A stretch of DNA of 64,000 nt. Origin: Caulobacterales bacterium. GTDB lineage: Bacteria > Pseudomonadota > Alphaproteobacteria > Caulobacterales > Caulobacteraceae. Shown one piece after another: positions 9,372 to 17,419 of this stretch. Location of the stretch: contig JAEKKJ010000014.1 in NCBI GenBank assembly GCA_019510435.1, positions 1 to 64,000 of the forward strand, in the 5' to 3' direction. The notes under the pieces were generated by a model, which did not search any database, had not been told where the DNA came from, and was given only the letters and a program-made list of their open reading frames with translations. Made by a program: the position numbers and the translations under genes. Within the stretch, counting starts at the first letter, position 1, and each line of letters starts with the position of its first letter.

Positions 9372-10046
9372 ATGACTTTCAAAGCCTACGTCGCCGCGGG
9401 TTGCGCCTCGGCCATCGCGCTCTCGGGCGCCACCGCCGCCTTCGCCCAGGCGCCCGCGCCCGCGGCGCCGGCGATCAGCCACGGCGCTCCGGTCCCCGGC
9501 GTCTGCACGATCTCCATCGAAGCCGCCATCGGCTCCTCGACCGTCGGCAAGTACGTGACCACGCGCCTGCAGCAGCTGGTGGCCCAGGTGAACGCTGAGC
9601 TGAACGCCGAGAAGACCGGCCTCGACAACGACGCCCGGGCCCTTGAAGGCCAGCGCGCGACCCTGGACCAGAACACCCTGGAGCAGCGCGCCGCGGGCCT
9701 GCAGGTGCGCAACAACGCCCTGCAGCGCAAGGCGCAGCTGCGCGACCGCGAGATGCAGGTGACCCAGGAGAAGGCCCTGGGCCGCGTGGGCGACGAGCTG
9801 GAGCCCCTGATCCGTCAGGCCTACCAGCAGAAGGCCTGCTCGCTGCTGATCAACCGCAATGCCGTGGTGGGCGACATGTTCAACCCGGCCGGCGACATCA
9901 CCAACACCGTGGTGACCGCGCTGAACGGCAAGATCACCCAGTTCGCTTTCGACCGCGAGCATCTGGACCAGCAGCAGGTTCCGTCAGCGGCGCCCGCCGC
10001 AGCGGCTCCGCGTCCGGCGACGCCGGCCCCGGCCCCCAAGAAGTAA
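9372..10046 (+). CDS. skp: OmpH/Skp family periplasmic chaperone
   Basis: Skp-like chaperones hold unfolded outer membrane proteins in the periplasm before delivery to BamA. A signal peptide ends after ATAAFAQ (about residue 26). The mature part has the conserved start ([19 protein letters not shown]), then long charged helices that would form the tentacles (about 65-150) and a C-terminal Ala/Pro-rich tail. The length of 224 is longer than E. coli Skp (161), mostly because of the tail. Its place six bases after bamA and before lpxD is the standard order. Confidence 0.92.
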   Translation: MTFKAYVAAGCASAIALSGATAAFAQAPAPAAPAISHGAPVPGVCTISIEAAIGSSTVGKYVTTRLQQLVAQVNAELNAEKTGLDNDARALEGQRATLDQNTLEQRAAGLQVRNNALQRKAQLRDREMQVTQEKALGRVGDELEPLIRQAYQQKACSLLINRNAVVGDMFNPAGDITNTVVTALNGKITQFAFDREHLDQQQVPSAAPAAAAPRPATPAPAPKK

Positions 10047-10060
10047 GCTGCCGATTGCGG

Positions 10061-10081
10061 CCGGCCGCGCGCTGCGGCCGG
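10061..10081 (+). terminator. Hairpin after skp, possible terminator
   Basis: CCGGCCGC and GCGGCCGG form a perfect 8-base-pair stem with loop GCGCT, 15 bases after the skp stop. No T-run follows, so it may only attenuate or stabilise the message before lpxD. Confidence 0.4.
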
Positions 10082-10140
10082 TTCGCCCGGAACCCGGTCT
10101 CGCTATAAGGGGAGGTCGCGGGCCTGGCGCCTGCGATTCC

Positions 10141-10185
10141 CCGTGCGCTCGATTCCCGTGCGCTCGATTTCCGTGCGTTCGAGAG
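10141..10185 (+). repeat. Three tandem 15-base units before lpxD
   Basis: Units at 10141-10155, 10156-10170 and 10171-10185 share CCGTGCG(C/T)TCGA; the first two differ at only one base and the third at four. The array ends six bases before the lpxD ATG, so it occupies the ribosome-binding region, and no clear purine-rich Shine-Dalgarno remains apart from GAGAGG at its end. Confidence 0.85.
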
Positions 10186-10191
10186 GCCGCC

Positions 10192-11208
10192 ATGCCCGAT
10201 CCGCGCTTCTTCGAAGACCTCGGCCCTGTGCCGTTGGGCGAGCTGGCGGCCGCGAGCGGCGCCGAGCTGGCCGACGCGCGCGCTGTGGGGCGGATGATCC
10301 GCGGCGTGGCGGTGCTGGCCCATGCCGGACCGGACTGCATCACTTTCGTCGCCGATCGCAAGCATGCGGGCGACCTGGCGGGACTGCGCGCCGGGGCGTG
10401 CTTCCTGCCGGCGGCGCTGGCGGACCAGGCGCCGGAGGGCTGCGTGGCCCTAGCGGTCGCCAATCCGCAAGGCGCCTATGCGCTCGCCGCCCAGCGGCTG
10501 CACCGACCGCGGCCGTCCGGGCCCTCGCCAGTGGCGAGCGATGCGCGGCTGGAGGCGGGGGTCGTGCTCGGTCCCGGCGCCGTGGTCGGGCCGGGGGCCC
10601 AGATCGGCCGCGGGACCCGCATCGGCGCCAACACCGTCATCGGCCCGGGGGTCGCCATCGGCCGCGATTGCGAGATCGCGCCCAATGTCACCATCGGCTT
10701 CGCCCTGATCGGCGACCGGGTGCGGATCCTGGCCGGCGCCACCATCGGCGAGCCGGGCTTCGGCGCCACCGCCGGGCCGAAGGGCCTGATCGACATCCCC
10801 CAGCTGGGGCGGGTGATCATCCAGGACGGGGTCTCGATCGGCGCCAACACCACCATCGACCGCGGGGCCTTCGACGACACCGTGATCGGCGAGAACACCA
10901 AGATCGACAACCTGGTGCAGATCGCCCACAACGTCCGCGTGGGCCGTAACTGCGTCATGGCCGCTCACACCGGCATCTCGGGCAGCGTCCTGATCGGCGA
11001 CGGCGCCCAGTTCGGCGGCCGGGCCGGGGTCGCCGACCATGTGACCATCGGCGCCGGCGCCCGGGTGGGCGCGGCGGCGGGTGTCATGAAGGACATTCCC
11101 GCCGGTGAGACGTGGGGCGGCATGCCCGCGCGTCCGATCCGGCATTGGCTGAAGGAGACCGCCTGGTTGGCCCGCATGGCCAGCCGGCGGGGTGGGGGAG
11201 AAGCATGA
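10192..11208 (+). CDS. lpxD: UDP-3-O-acylglucosamine N-acyltransferase
   Basis: LpxD adds the second hydroxyacyl chain from acyl-ACP during lipid A synthesis. An N-terminal uridine-binding domain (about 1-105) is followed by a left-handed beta-helix made of hexapeptide repeats (for example [14 protein letters not shown]). The catalytic His is in the conserved QIAHNV segment (His246). The length of 338 is normal. Its stop overlaps the fabZ start in an ATGA, so the two are translationally coupled. The start is an ATG at 10192, immediately after the 15-base tandem repeats. Confidence 0.96.
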   Translation: MPDPRFFEDLGPVPLGELAAASGAELADARAVGRMIRGVAVLAHAGPDCITFVADRKHAGDLAGLRAGACFLPAALADQAPEGCVALAVANPQGAYALAAQRLHRPRPSGPSPVASDARLEAGVVLGPGAVVGPGAQIGRGTRIGANTVIGPGVAIGRDCEIAPNVTIGFALIGDRVRILAGATIGEPGFGATAGPKGLIDIPQLGRVIIQDGVSIGANTTIDRGAFDDTVIGENTKIDNLVQIAHNVRVGRNCVMAAHTGISGSVLIGDGAQFGGRAGVADHVTIGAGARVGAAAGVMKDIPAGETWGGMPARPIRHWLKETAWLARMASRRGGGEA

Positions 11209-11675
11209 CGCGCAAGGCGCCGGTGGCGAGCGATCCCACCGCCATCGACATTACCGAGGTGCTGGCGCGGATTCCGCACCGCTATCCGATGCTGCTGGTC
11301 GACCGCTGCGAGGAGTACAAGCAGAACGAATCCATCGTCGGCATCAAGTGCGTGACGGTGAACGAGCCGTTCTTCCAGGGCCACTTCCCGGACTATCCGG
11401 TCATGCCTGGCGTGCTGCTGATCGAGGCCATGGCCCAGACCGGCGCGGTCCTGATGTCGAAGTCGCTGGAGGTGGACACCGCCGGCAAGGCGATCTTCTT
11501 CATGAGCTGCGACAACTGCCGCTTCCGCGCGCCGGTGCGTCCGGGCGACGTGATCCGCATGCCGGTCCAGGTGGTCCGCCACCGCGGCGACGTCTTCAAG
11601 TTCGCGGGCAAGGCCATGGTGGACGACAAGGTCGCCGCCGAGTGCGAGTTCGCCGCCATGGTGGTCGAGACTTGA
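11205..11675 (+). CDS. fabZ: (3R)-hydroxyacyl-ACP dehydratase FabZ
   Basis: FabZ dehydrates beta-hydroxyacyl-ACP in fatty acid elongation and competes with LpxA/LpxD for the same substrates. The hot-dog catalytic pair is His60 ([11 protein letters not shown]) and Glu74 (LLIEAMAQ). I start it at the ATG at 11205, which overlaps the lpxD stop and has GGGGGAG just upstream, giving 156 residues; upstream in-frame codons would only translate lpxD sequence. The lpxD-fabZ-lpxA order is conserved in proteobacteria. Confidence 0.97.
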   Translation: MTRKAPVASDPTAIDITEVLARIPHRYPMLLVDRCEEYKQNESIVGIKCVTVNEPFFQGHFPDYPVMPGVLLIEAMAQTGAVLMSKSLEVDTAGKAIFFMSCDNCRFRAPVRPGDVIRMPVQVVRHRGDVFKFAGKAMVDDKVAAECEFAAMVVET

Positions 11676-11695
11676 GTGTTCGGGAGGCCTGATCC

Positions 11696-12493
11696 TTGCC
11701 TGTGACGATCCACCCGACCGCCCTCGTCGCCGACGGGGCGGACCTGGCCGACGGCGTCAGCGTCGGCCCGTTCTGTGTCGTGGGCGAGCATGCCCGGATC
11801 GGCGCGCGGACCCAGCTGCTGGCCCATGTCGTCATCGAGGGCCATACGCGGATCGGCGAGGACTGCACCATCCGCAACTTCGCCAACCTGGGCGGGCCGC
11901 CGCACCACACCGGCTACAAGGGCGAGCCGACCGAACTCATCATCGGCGACCGCAACCTGATCTGGGAGCACGTGACGATGCATATCGGCACGCCCCAGGG
12001 CCGCGGCGTGACCCGGGTCGGCAACGACGGCATGTACATGGCCACCTGCCACGTGGGCCACGACTGCGTGGTCGGCGACAACGTGATCCTGGCCCACTCG
12101 GCGACCCTGGGCGGGCATGTCGACGTGGGCGACTTCGTGAACATCAGCGGGCTGGCGGCCGTGCACCAGCACTGCCGCGTCGGGCGCTACTCCTTCATCG
12201 GCGGCTTGGCGGCCGTGACCAAGGACGTGATCCCCTACGGCCTGGTGTGGGGCAACCACGCTCACCTCGAAGGGCTCAACCTGGTGGGGCTGAAGCGCCG
12301 CAACTTCGACCGCGAGACGATCGCGGCCCTGCGCTCGGCCTACCGCCTCCTGTTCGCCGAGGAGGGCACGTTCCAGGAGCGCGTCGACGACACCGCCACC
12401 ACCTTCGGCCACTCCGCGCCCGTCAGCGAGATCATCGACTTCATCCGCGCCGACGCCAGCCGGCCGCTCTGCCTGCCGGACCGCGAGGTCTAG
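11696..12493 (+). CDS. lpxA: UDP-N-acetylglucosamine acyltransferase
   Basis: LpxA catalyses the first step of lipid A synthesis, 3-O-acylation of UDP-GlcNAc. The whole protein is hexapeptide-repeat beta-helix plus a helical C-terminus, with the catalytic His in VGHDC (His122). It is 265 residues, as expected. The start is probably a TTG at 11696 with GGGAGG upstream; a GTG at 11702 would shorten it by two residues. It is followed four bases later by lpxI. Confidence 0.96.
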   Translation: MPVTIHPTALVADGADLADGVSVGPFCVVGEHARIGARTQLLAHVVIEGHTRIGEDCTIRNFANLGGPPHHTGYKGEPTELIIGDRNLIWEHVTMHIGTPQGRGVTRVGNDGMYMATCHVGHDCVVGDNVILAHSATLGGHVDVGDFVNISGLAAVHQHCRVGRYSFIGGLAAVTKDVIPYGLVWGNHAHLEGLNLVGLKRRNFDRETIAALRSAYRLLFAEEGTFQERVDDTATTFGHSAPVSEIIDFIRADASRPLCLPDREV

Positions 12494-12497
12494 GCGG

Positions 12498-13343
12498 ATG
12501 GACAAGCTCGGCCTCATCGCCGGCGGTGGGACCCTGCCGGTGGAGATCGCCCAGCATTGCGAGCGTTCCGGCCGGCCGCTGTTCGTGGTGCGGCTGAAGG
12601 GCTTCGCCGGGGCGGGCCTCGCGCCCTACGCCGGCGCCGAGGTCGGCATCGCCGAGCTGGGCAAGTGCGTGCGGGCGCTGAAGCGCGCCGGCTGCCGCTC
12701 GATCTGCCTCGCCGGCAATGTGGCGCGGCCGGATTTCGCCAGCCTCGTGCCCGACCTCAAGGGCCTGATGCTGCTGCCCAAGGTGATCGCCACTGCGCGC
12801 AAGGGCGACGACGCCCTGCTGCGGCTGCTGGTGGGCGAGTTCGAGAAGGCAGGCTTCGCCGTCCAGGGCGCGCACGAGGTGATGGAGGACCTGTCGCTCC
12901 AGGCTGGGCCCCTCGGCGCCTATGTGCCCACCGGACCCGAGCTGGCGGACGCCAAGACGGCGCTGGAGGTGGCGCGCGCCATCGGCCGGCTCGACATCGG
13001 CCAGGCGGCCGTCGTCGCCCACGGCCTGGTGCTGGCGGTGGAGGCTCAGGAGGGGACCGACGCCATGCTGGCGCGGGTCGCCGACCTGCCGGCCCACCTG
13101 CGCGGCAAGCCGGGCGCCGGGGCCGGGGTGCTGGCCAAGGCGCCGAAGCCGATCCAGGAGACGCGCGTGGACCTGCCGACCATCGGCCTGGCGACGATCC
13201 AGGGCGTCGCCCGCGCGGGCCTCGCCGGCATCGTGGGCGAGGCGGGACGGCTGCTGGTGCTGGACCGCGAGGCGGTCATCGCCCTGGCGGACGAACTGGG
13301 CGTCTTCGTGCTGGGCGTCGAGCCGGCCAAGGACAGCCCGTGA
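12498..13343 (+). CDS. lpxI: UDP-2,3-diacylglucosamine pyrophosphatase LpxI
   Basis: LpxI hydrolyses UDP-2,3-diacylglucosamine to lipid X and UMP. It is the metal-dependent replacement for LpxH first described in Caulobacter crescentus. The start MDKLGLIAGGGTLPVEIA and the C-terminal part with KAPKPIQETRVDLPTIG are characteristic of this family (formerly DUF1009). It is 281 residues. The position between lpxA and lpxB, with a GTGA overlap with lpxB, fits its role in the pathway. I saw no lpxH in the window. Confidence 0.95.
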   Translation: MDKLGLIAGGGTLPVEIAQHCERSGRPLFVVRLKGFAGAGLAPYAGAEVGIAELGKCVRALKRAGCRSICLAGNVARPDFASLVPDLKGLMLLPKVIATARKGDDALLRLLVGEFEKAGFAVQGAHEVMEDLSLQAGPLGAYVPTGPELADAKTALEVARAIGRLDIGQAAVVAHGLVLAVEAQEGTDAMLARVADLPAHLRGKPGAGAGVLAKAPKPIQETRVDLPTIGLATIQGVARAGLAGIVGEAGRLLVLDREAVIALADELGVFVLGVEPAKDSP

Positions 13344-14506
13344 CCGAGCAGCCGCTCACGGTGATGCTGGTGGCGGCCGAGGCCTCCGGCGACGACCGGG
13401 GGGCGGGGCTGGCGCGGGCGCTGAAGGCGCGGCTGGGCGCGGGCGTGCGGTTCGTCGGCGTCGGCGGCGAGCGGATGCGCGCCGAGGGGGTGGCGAGCCC
13501 GTTCGATATCTCAGACCTGTCGATCTTCGGCCTGCTGGAGGGGCTGCTGGCCTATCCGAAGGTGATGCGACGGGCGCGCGAGACCGCCGCCATCGCCGCG
13601 CGTGAGCGGCCGGACGTGGCGGTGCTGATCGATTCCTGGGGCTTCACCCTGCGCGTGGCCCATCGCCTGCGCGAACTGGACCCGAAACTGCCACTGGTGA
13701 AGTACGTGGGCCCGCAGGTCTGGGCGTCGCGGCCCGGCCGGGCGCGTGTCGCGGCCCGATGGTACGACCTGCTGCTCACCATCCACGCCTTCGACGCCCC
13801 CGCCTTCGAGGCAGCGGGCCTGAAGGCCGTGTTCGTGGGCAACGCCGCCCTGGCCATCGACTTCTCGGACGCGGACCCCACGCGCCTGCGTGAGGAGATC
13901 GGGGCGGGGCCGGACGATCCGATCCTGCTGGTGCTGCCTGGCAGCCGGCCCTCGGAGATCCAGCGGGTGCTGCCGGAGTTCGAGGCCGCGGTGAACCGGC
14001 TCAAGGCCGAGCGCCCTGACCTGCACGTGGTGGTCCCGGCCGCGCCGACGGTGGCGGAGCTGGTGAAGGCCAAGGTGGCCGGCTGGCCACACCGCGCCCA
14101 CGTGCTCGAAGGCGACGCCGCCAAGCGCGACGCCATGAAGGCCGCCACGGTGGCGCTGGCCTGCTCCGGTACGGTGACGACCGAGCTGGCCCTGGCGGGC
14201 TGTCCGATGGTGGTGGGCTACAAGCTCGGGCCGCTGACCTATGCGATCCTGAAACGGCTGATCCGCACCAAGTACATCACGCTCTTCAACATCGCCGCCC
14301 AGGAGTTCGTCGCGCCGGAGCTGGTGCAGGCCGACTGCAACGGGCCGGCCCTGGCGGCCGAGTTGGCGCTGCGGCTGGAGGACCCGGCGCTGCGCACACG
14401 CCAGGTCGAGCGGCAGGATGCGGCGCTGGTGAAGATGGGCCGCGGCGGACTCGACCCCAGCGAGGCGGCGGCGCAGGCGGTGCTGGACCTCGTCGGCCGC
14501 GCCTAG
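13340..14506 (+). CDS. lpxB: Lipid A disaccharide synthase
   Basis: LpxB joins lipid X and UDP-diacylglucosamine into the beta-1,6 disaccharide on the inner membrane. It is a GT-B glycosyltransferase of 388 residues. The N-terminal VAAEASGDDRGAGLARAL motif and the C-terminal CSGTVTTELALAGCPMVVGYK motif are clear. The GTG start at 13340 overlaps the lpxI stop as GTGA. It ends the lipid A run; a palindromic repeat and the gltA terminator lie just downstream. Confidence 0.96.
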   Translation: MTEQPLTVMLVAAEASGDDRGAGLARALKARLGAGVRFVGVGGERMRAEGVASPFDISDLSIFGLLEGLLAYPKVMRRARETAAIAARERPDVAVLIDSWGFTLRVAHRLRELDPKLPLVKYVGPQVWASRPGRARVAARWYDLLLTIHAFDAPAFEAAGLKAVFVGNAALAIDFSDADPTRLREEIGAGPDDPILLVLPGSRPSEIQRVLPEFEAAVNRLKAERPDLHVVVPAAPTVAELVKAKVAGWPHRAHVLEGDAAKRDAMKAATVALACSGTVTTELALAGCPMVVGYKLGPLTYAILKRLIRTKYITLFNIAAQEFVAPELVQADCNGPALAAELALRLEDPALRTRQVERQDAALVKMGRGGLDPSEAAAQAVLDLVGRA

Positions 14507-14531
14507 CGCGGCGACAGCCGCCCCTTTTCAA

Positions 14532-14605
14532 TTGTCCACGAATGAACACGAATACACACGAATGGCTCGGCCTATTCGTGTTCCTTCGTGTGCATTCGCG
14601 GTTCA
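14532..14605. repeat. A/T-richer inverted repeat built of 10-base units
   Basis: Arms at 14539-14563 and 14574-14598 are inverted repeats of 25 bases with about four mismatches around a 10-base loop. Each arm consists of three roughly 10-base units of the type ACACGAATNN (left) or its complement (right). The segment is much less GC-rich than its surroundings. It lies between the ends of lpxB and gltA and resembles a REP/MITE-like intergenic element; family membership cannot be proved from one copy. Confidence 0.75.
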
Positions 14606-14638
14606 AAACAAAAGAGCCTCCGCGCAAGGCGGAGGCTC
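14603..14638 (-). terminator. Rho-independent terminator of gltA
   Basis: A perfect 10-base-pair stem (14614-14623 with 14629-14638, GAGCCTCCGC arms) with a five-base loop is followed, on the minus strand, by TTTTGTTTTG. It lies 24 bases after the gltA stop. Confidence 0.92.
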
Positions 14639-14662
14639 CGATGTCGTGGCTGGATGCCGCGC

Positions 14663-15943
14663 TCAGCGCTTGTCGAAGGGCACGTAGTCGCGCGGGCCGG
14701 AGCCAGTGTAGATCTGCCGCGGGCGGCTGATCTTGTAGGCCGGGTCCTCGATCATTTCCTTCCATTGGGCGATCCAGCCGACCGTGCGGGCCAGCGAGAA
14801 CAGCACGGTGAACATCTCGGCCGGGAAGCCGAGGGCGCGCAGCGTGATGCCCGAGTAGAAGTCGACGTTCGGATAGAGCTTGCGCTCGACGAAATAGGGA
14901 TCGCTGAGGGCGATCTTCTCCAGCTCGACCGCCACCTTCAGCAGCGGGTCGTCCTGGTGGCCCACCTCGGCCAGCACCTCGTGGCAGGTCTTCTGCATGA
15001 CCTTCGCGCGCGGGTCGTAGTTCTTGTAGACCCGGTGACCGAAGCCCATCAGGCGATAGCGGCGGTCCTTCACGCCCTGGACGTATTCCGGGATCCGATC
15101 CACCGAGCCGATCTCGGCCAGCATGTTCAGCGCCTCCTCGTTCGCCCCGCCGTGTGCGGGGCCCCAGAGGCAGGCGATGCCGGCGGCGATGCAGGCGAAG
15201 GGATTGGCGCCCGACGAGCCCGCCGAGCGGACGGTCGAGGTCGACGCGTTCTGCTCGTGGTCGGCGTGGAGGATGAAGATGCGGTCCATGGCCCGCGTCA
15301 GCACCGGGTTCGGCACCCACTCCTCGGCCGGGACCGAGAAGCACATGCGCAGGAAATTCTCGGCGTAGTTCAGGTCGTTGCGCGGATAGACGAAGGGCTG
15401 GCCGCGGAAATACTTGAACGCCCGAGCCGCGATCGTCGGCATCTTGGCGATCATCCGGTGGGCGGAGATCATCCGCTGCTCCGGATCGTTGATGTTGGTG
15501 CTGTCGTGGTAGAAGGCCGACAGGGCGCCGACCGCGCCGACCATGATCGCCATGGGGTGCGCATCGCGCCGGAAGCCCTGGAAGAACCGGTCGAACTGCT
15601 CGTGCAGCATCGTATGGTGGATGATGTTGCTCTCGAACTCGGCGTACTGCGGCGCGCTGGGCAGCTCGCCGTGCAGCAGCAGGTAGCAGACCTCCAGGAA
15701 GCTGGATTCCTCCGCCAGCTGGTCGATCGGATAGCCGCGGTGCAGCAGGACGCCCTTGTCACCGTCGATGAAGGTGATCTTGCTTTCGCAGCTGGCCGTC
15801 GAGGTGAAGCCCGGGTCGTAGGTGAAGACGTCGGCCTCCGCATAGATCTTGCGGATATCGATCACGTTGGGGCCGTCGGTCCCCTTCATGACGGGGAGGT
15901 CGACCGTCTTTCCGTCGACTTGGATCTTCGCCGTGTCCGCCAT
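14663..15943 (-). CDS. gltA: Citrate synthase (type II)
   Basis: GltA condenses acetyl-CoA and oxaloacetate into citrate, the entry to the TCA cycle. The 426-residue length and the N-terminal domain preceding the catalytic core fit the hexameric type II enzymes of Gram-negative bacteria. Active-site regions [12 protein letters not shown] and [15 protein letters not shown] are intact. A GAAGGGGG Shine-Dalgarno lies before the ATG. gltX is directly upstream (54-base gap, same strand), and a strong terminator lies downstream. Confidence 0.98.
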   Translation of the reverse strand: MADTAKIQVDGKTVDLPVMKGTDGPNVIDIRKIYAEADVFTYDPGFTSTASCESKITFIDGDKGVLLHRGYPIDQLAEESSFLEVCYLLLHGELPSAPQYAEFESNIIHHTMLHEQFDRFFQGFRRDAHPMAIMVGAVGALSAFYHDSTNINDPEQRMISAHRMIAKMPTIAARAFKYFRGQPFVYPRNDLNYAENFLRMCFSVPAEEWVPNPVLTRAMDRIFILHADHEQNASTSTVRSAGSSGANPFACIAAGIACLWGPAHGGANEEALNMLAEIGSVDRIPEYVQGVKDRRYRLMGFGHRVYKNYDPRAKVMQKTCHEVLAEVGHQDDPLLKVAVELEKIALSDPYFVERKLYPNVDFYSGITLRALGFPAEMFTVLFSLARTVGWIAQWKEMIEDPAYKISRPRQIYTGSGPRDYVPFDKR

Positions 15944-15997
15944 ATGGCCCCCTTCGCGGTTGCGAGATGAAACGAATGTTCGTCGGCTTATACCCCT

Positions 15998-17419
15998 TTA
16001 CGCGGGGAGCGAAAGCGCGTCGTCGATGCGGCTGAGGCTCTCGTCGCGTCCGAGGGCGGTCATGGTCCCGGCGAGGTCCGGCGCCGGCGAGGCGCCCGCC
16101 AGGATTGCGCGCAGCTGGGGCCCGAACTTGCCCATTCCCACGCCCTCCGCCTCCGCAAAGGCGCGCAGCGCGGCGGCGAGCGGATCGAAGCTCCAGTCGG
16201 CGACCGCGGCCAGGGCGGCGCGCAGTCGTCCGATCCGGCCCAGCATCTCGCCGTCCAACTGGGCGCGGACCTTGTCCGGGATGTCCATGGGGCGGCTCTT
16301 CAGCACGAATATCACCGCGTCGGCGAGTTCCAGGGTGGTCTTGGCGCCGTCGCGCACGAACGGGATGGTGCGCAGCACCAGCGCCTCGTCGCCCTGCCTC
16401 AGGCGCACGTCGCGGCTCTTGAGGATCTTCATGACCAGCTCGGCCAGGCGCGCGGGCTCGGCCAGGCGGATGTAGTGGTTGTTGAGGTGGTTCAGCTTGG
16501 CCCAGTCCAAGCGGGCCGGGGCGCTGACCACGTCGATGATGTCGAACCAGGCGATGGCCTGCTCATCGGAGAAGATTTCGTCGTCGCCGTGGCCCCAGCC
16601 CAGCTTCGCCAGGTAGTTGCGCATGGTCTCCGGCAGGTAGCCCATGTCGTCGAACTCGCTCACCGCCTGGGCGCCGTGGCGCTTGGAGAGCTTGGCGCCA
16701 TCGGGTCCGTGGATCAGCGGCAGGTGCGCCCAGACCGGGACCTCCCAACCCAGCGCTTCATAGATCACGGTCTGGCGCGCGGCGTTGTTCAGGTGGTCGT
16801 CGCCGCGGATCACGTGGGTGATGGCCATATCGTGGTCGTCCACCACCACGGCGAGGTTGTAGGTCGGGTTGCCGTCGGAGCGCAGCAGGATCAGGTCGTC
16901 CAGGCTGGCGTTCTGGAACTTCACCTCGCCCTTCACCGCGTCGCGCACGATGGTCTCGCCATCCAGCGGGCTCTTCAGGCGGACGGCATAGGGGCGGTCC
17001 GGCCAGGTCGCCGGATCGGCGTCGCGCCAGGGCGAGCGCACCACGCGGCCCTCGGCCCGGGCCCGCTCGCGCTCGGCCTCCAGCTCCTCGGCGGTCATGT
17101 AGTCGCGATAGGCCTGGCCGCGGGCCAGGAGCTCGGCCACGGCCTCGCGGTGGCGGTCGGCGCGGGCGAACTGGAATACCGGCGGCTCGTCGGGCTGCAG
17201 GCCCAGCCACGCCAGGCCCTCGAAGATCACCTGCACATTGGCCTCGGTGGAGCGCTCGCGGTCGGTGTCCTCGATACGCAACAGGAAGTTGCCGCCGCGG
17301 TGGCGTGCGTATAGCCAGTTGAACAGCGCCGTGCGGGCCGTGCCGATGTGCATCATGCCGGTAGGCGAGGGCGCGATCCGGGTGCGGACGGGGCGGTCGG
17401 AAGCTGGGGGGGCGGACAT
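15998..17419 (-). CDS. gltX: Glutamyl-tRNA synthetase
   Basis: This class I aminoacyl-tRNA synthetase charges tRNA-Glu. With the ATG at 17419 it is 473 residues, the usual size, and begins MSAPPASDRPVRTRIAPSPTG. The HIGH-type motif is HIGT (24-27) and the KMSKS-type motif is KLSKR (243-247). An upstream in-frame start would add 22 low-complexity residues and is less likely. The start codon overlaps the comEC start codon on the other strand at a shared CATG. Only one glutamyl-type enzyme is visible in the window, so its tRNA specificity (discriminating or not) cannot be judged. Confidence 0.96.
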   Translation of the reverse strand: MSAPPASDRPVRTRIAPSPTGMMHIGTARTALFNWLYARHRGGNFLLRIEDTDRERSTEANVQVIFEGLAWLGLQPDEPPVFQFARADRHREAVAELLARGQAYRDYMTAEELEAERERARAEGRVVRSPWRDADPATWPDRPYAVRLKSPLDGETIVRDAVKGEVKFQNASLDDLILLRSDGNPTYNLAVVVDDHDMAITHVIRGDDHLNNAARQTVIYEALGWEVPVWAHLPLIHGPDGAKLSKRHGAQAVSEFDDMGYLPETMRNYLAKLGWGHGDDEIFSDEQAIAWFDIIDVVSAPARLDWAKLNHLNNHYIRLAEPARLAELVMKILKSRDVRLRQGDEALVLRTIPFVRDGAKTTLELADAVIFVLKSRPMDIPDKVRAQLDGEMLGRIGRLRAALAAVADWSFDPLAAALRAFAEAEGVGMGKFGPQLRAILAGASPAPDLAGTMTALGRDESLSRIDDALSLPA

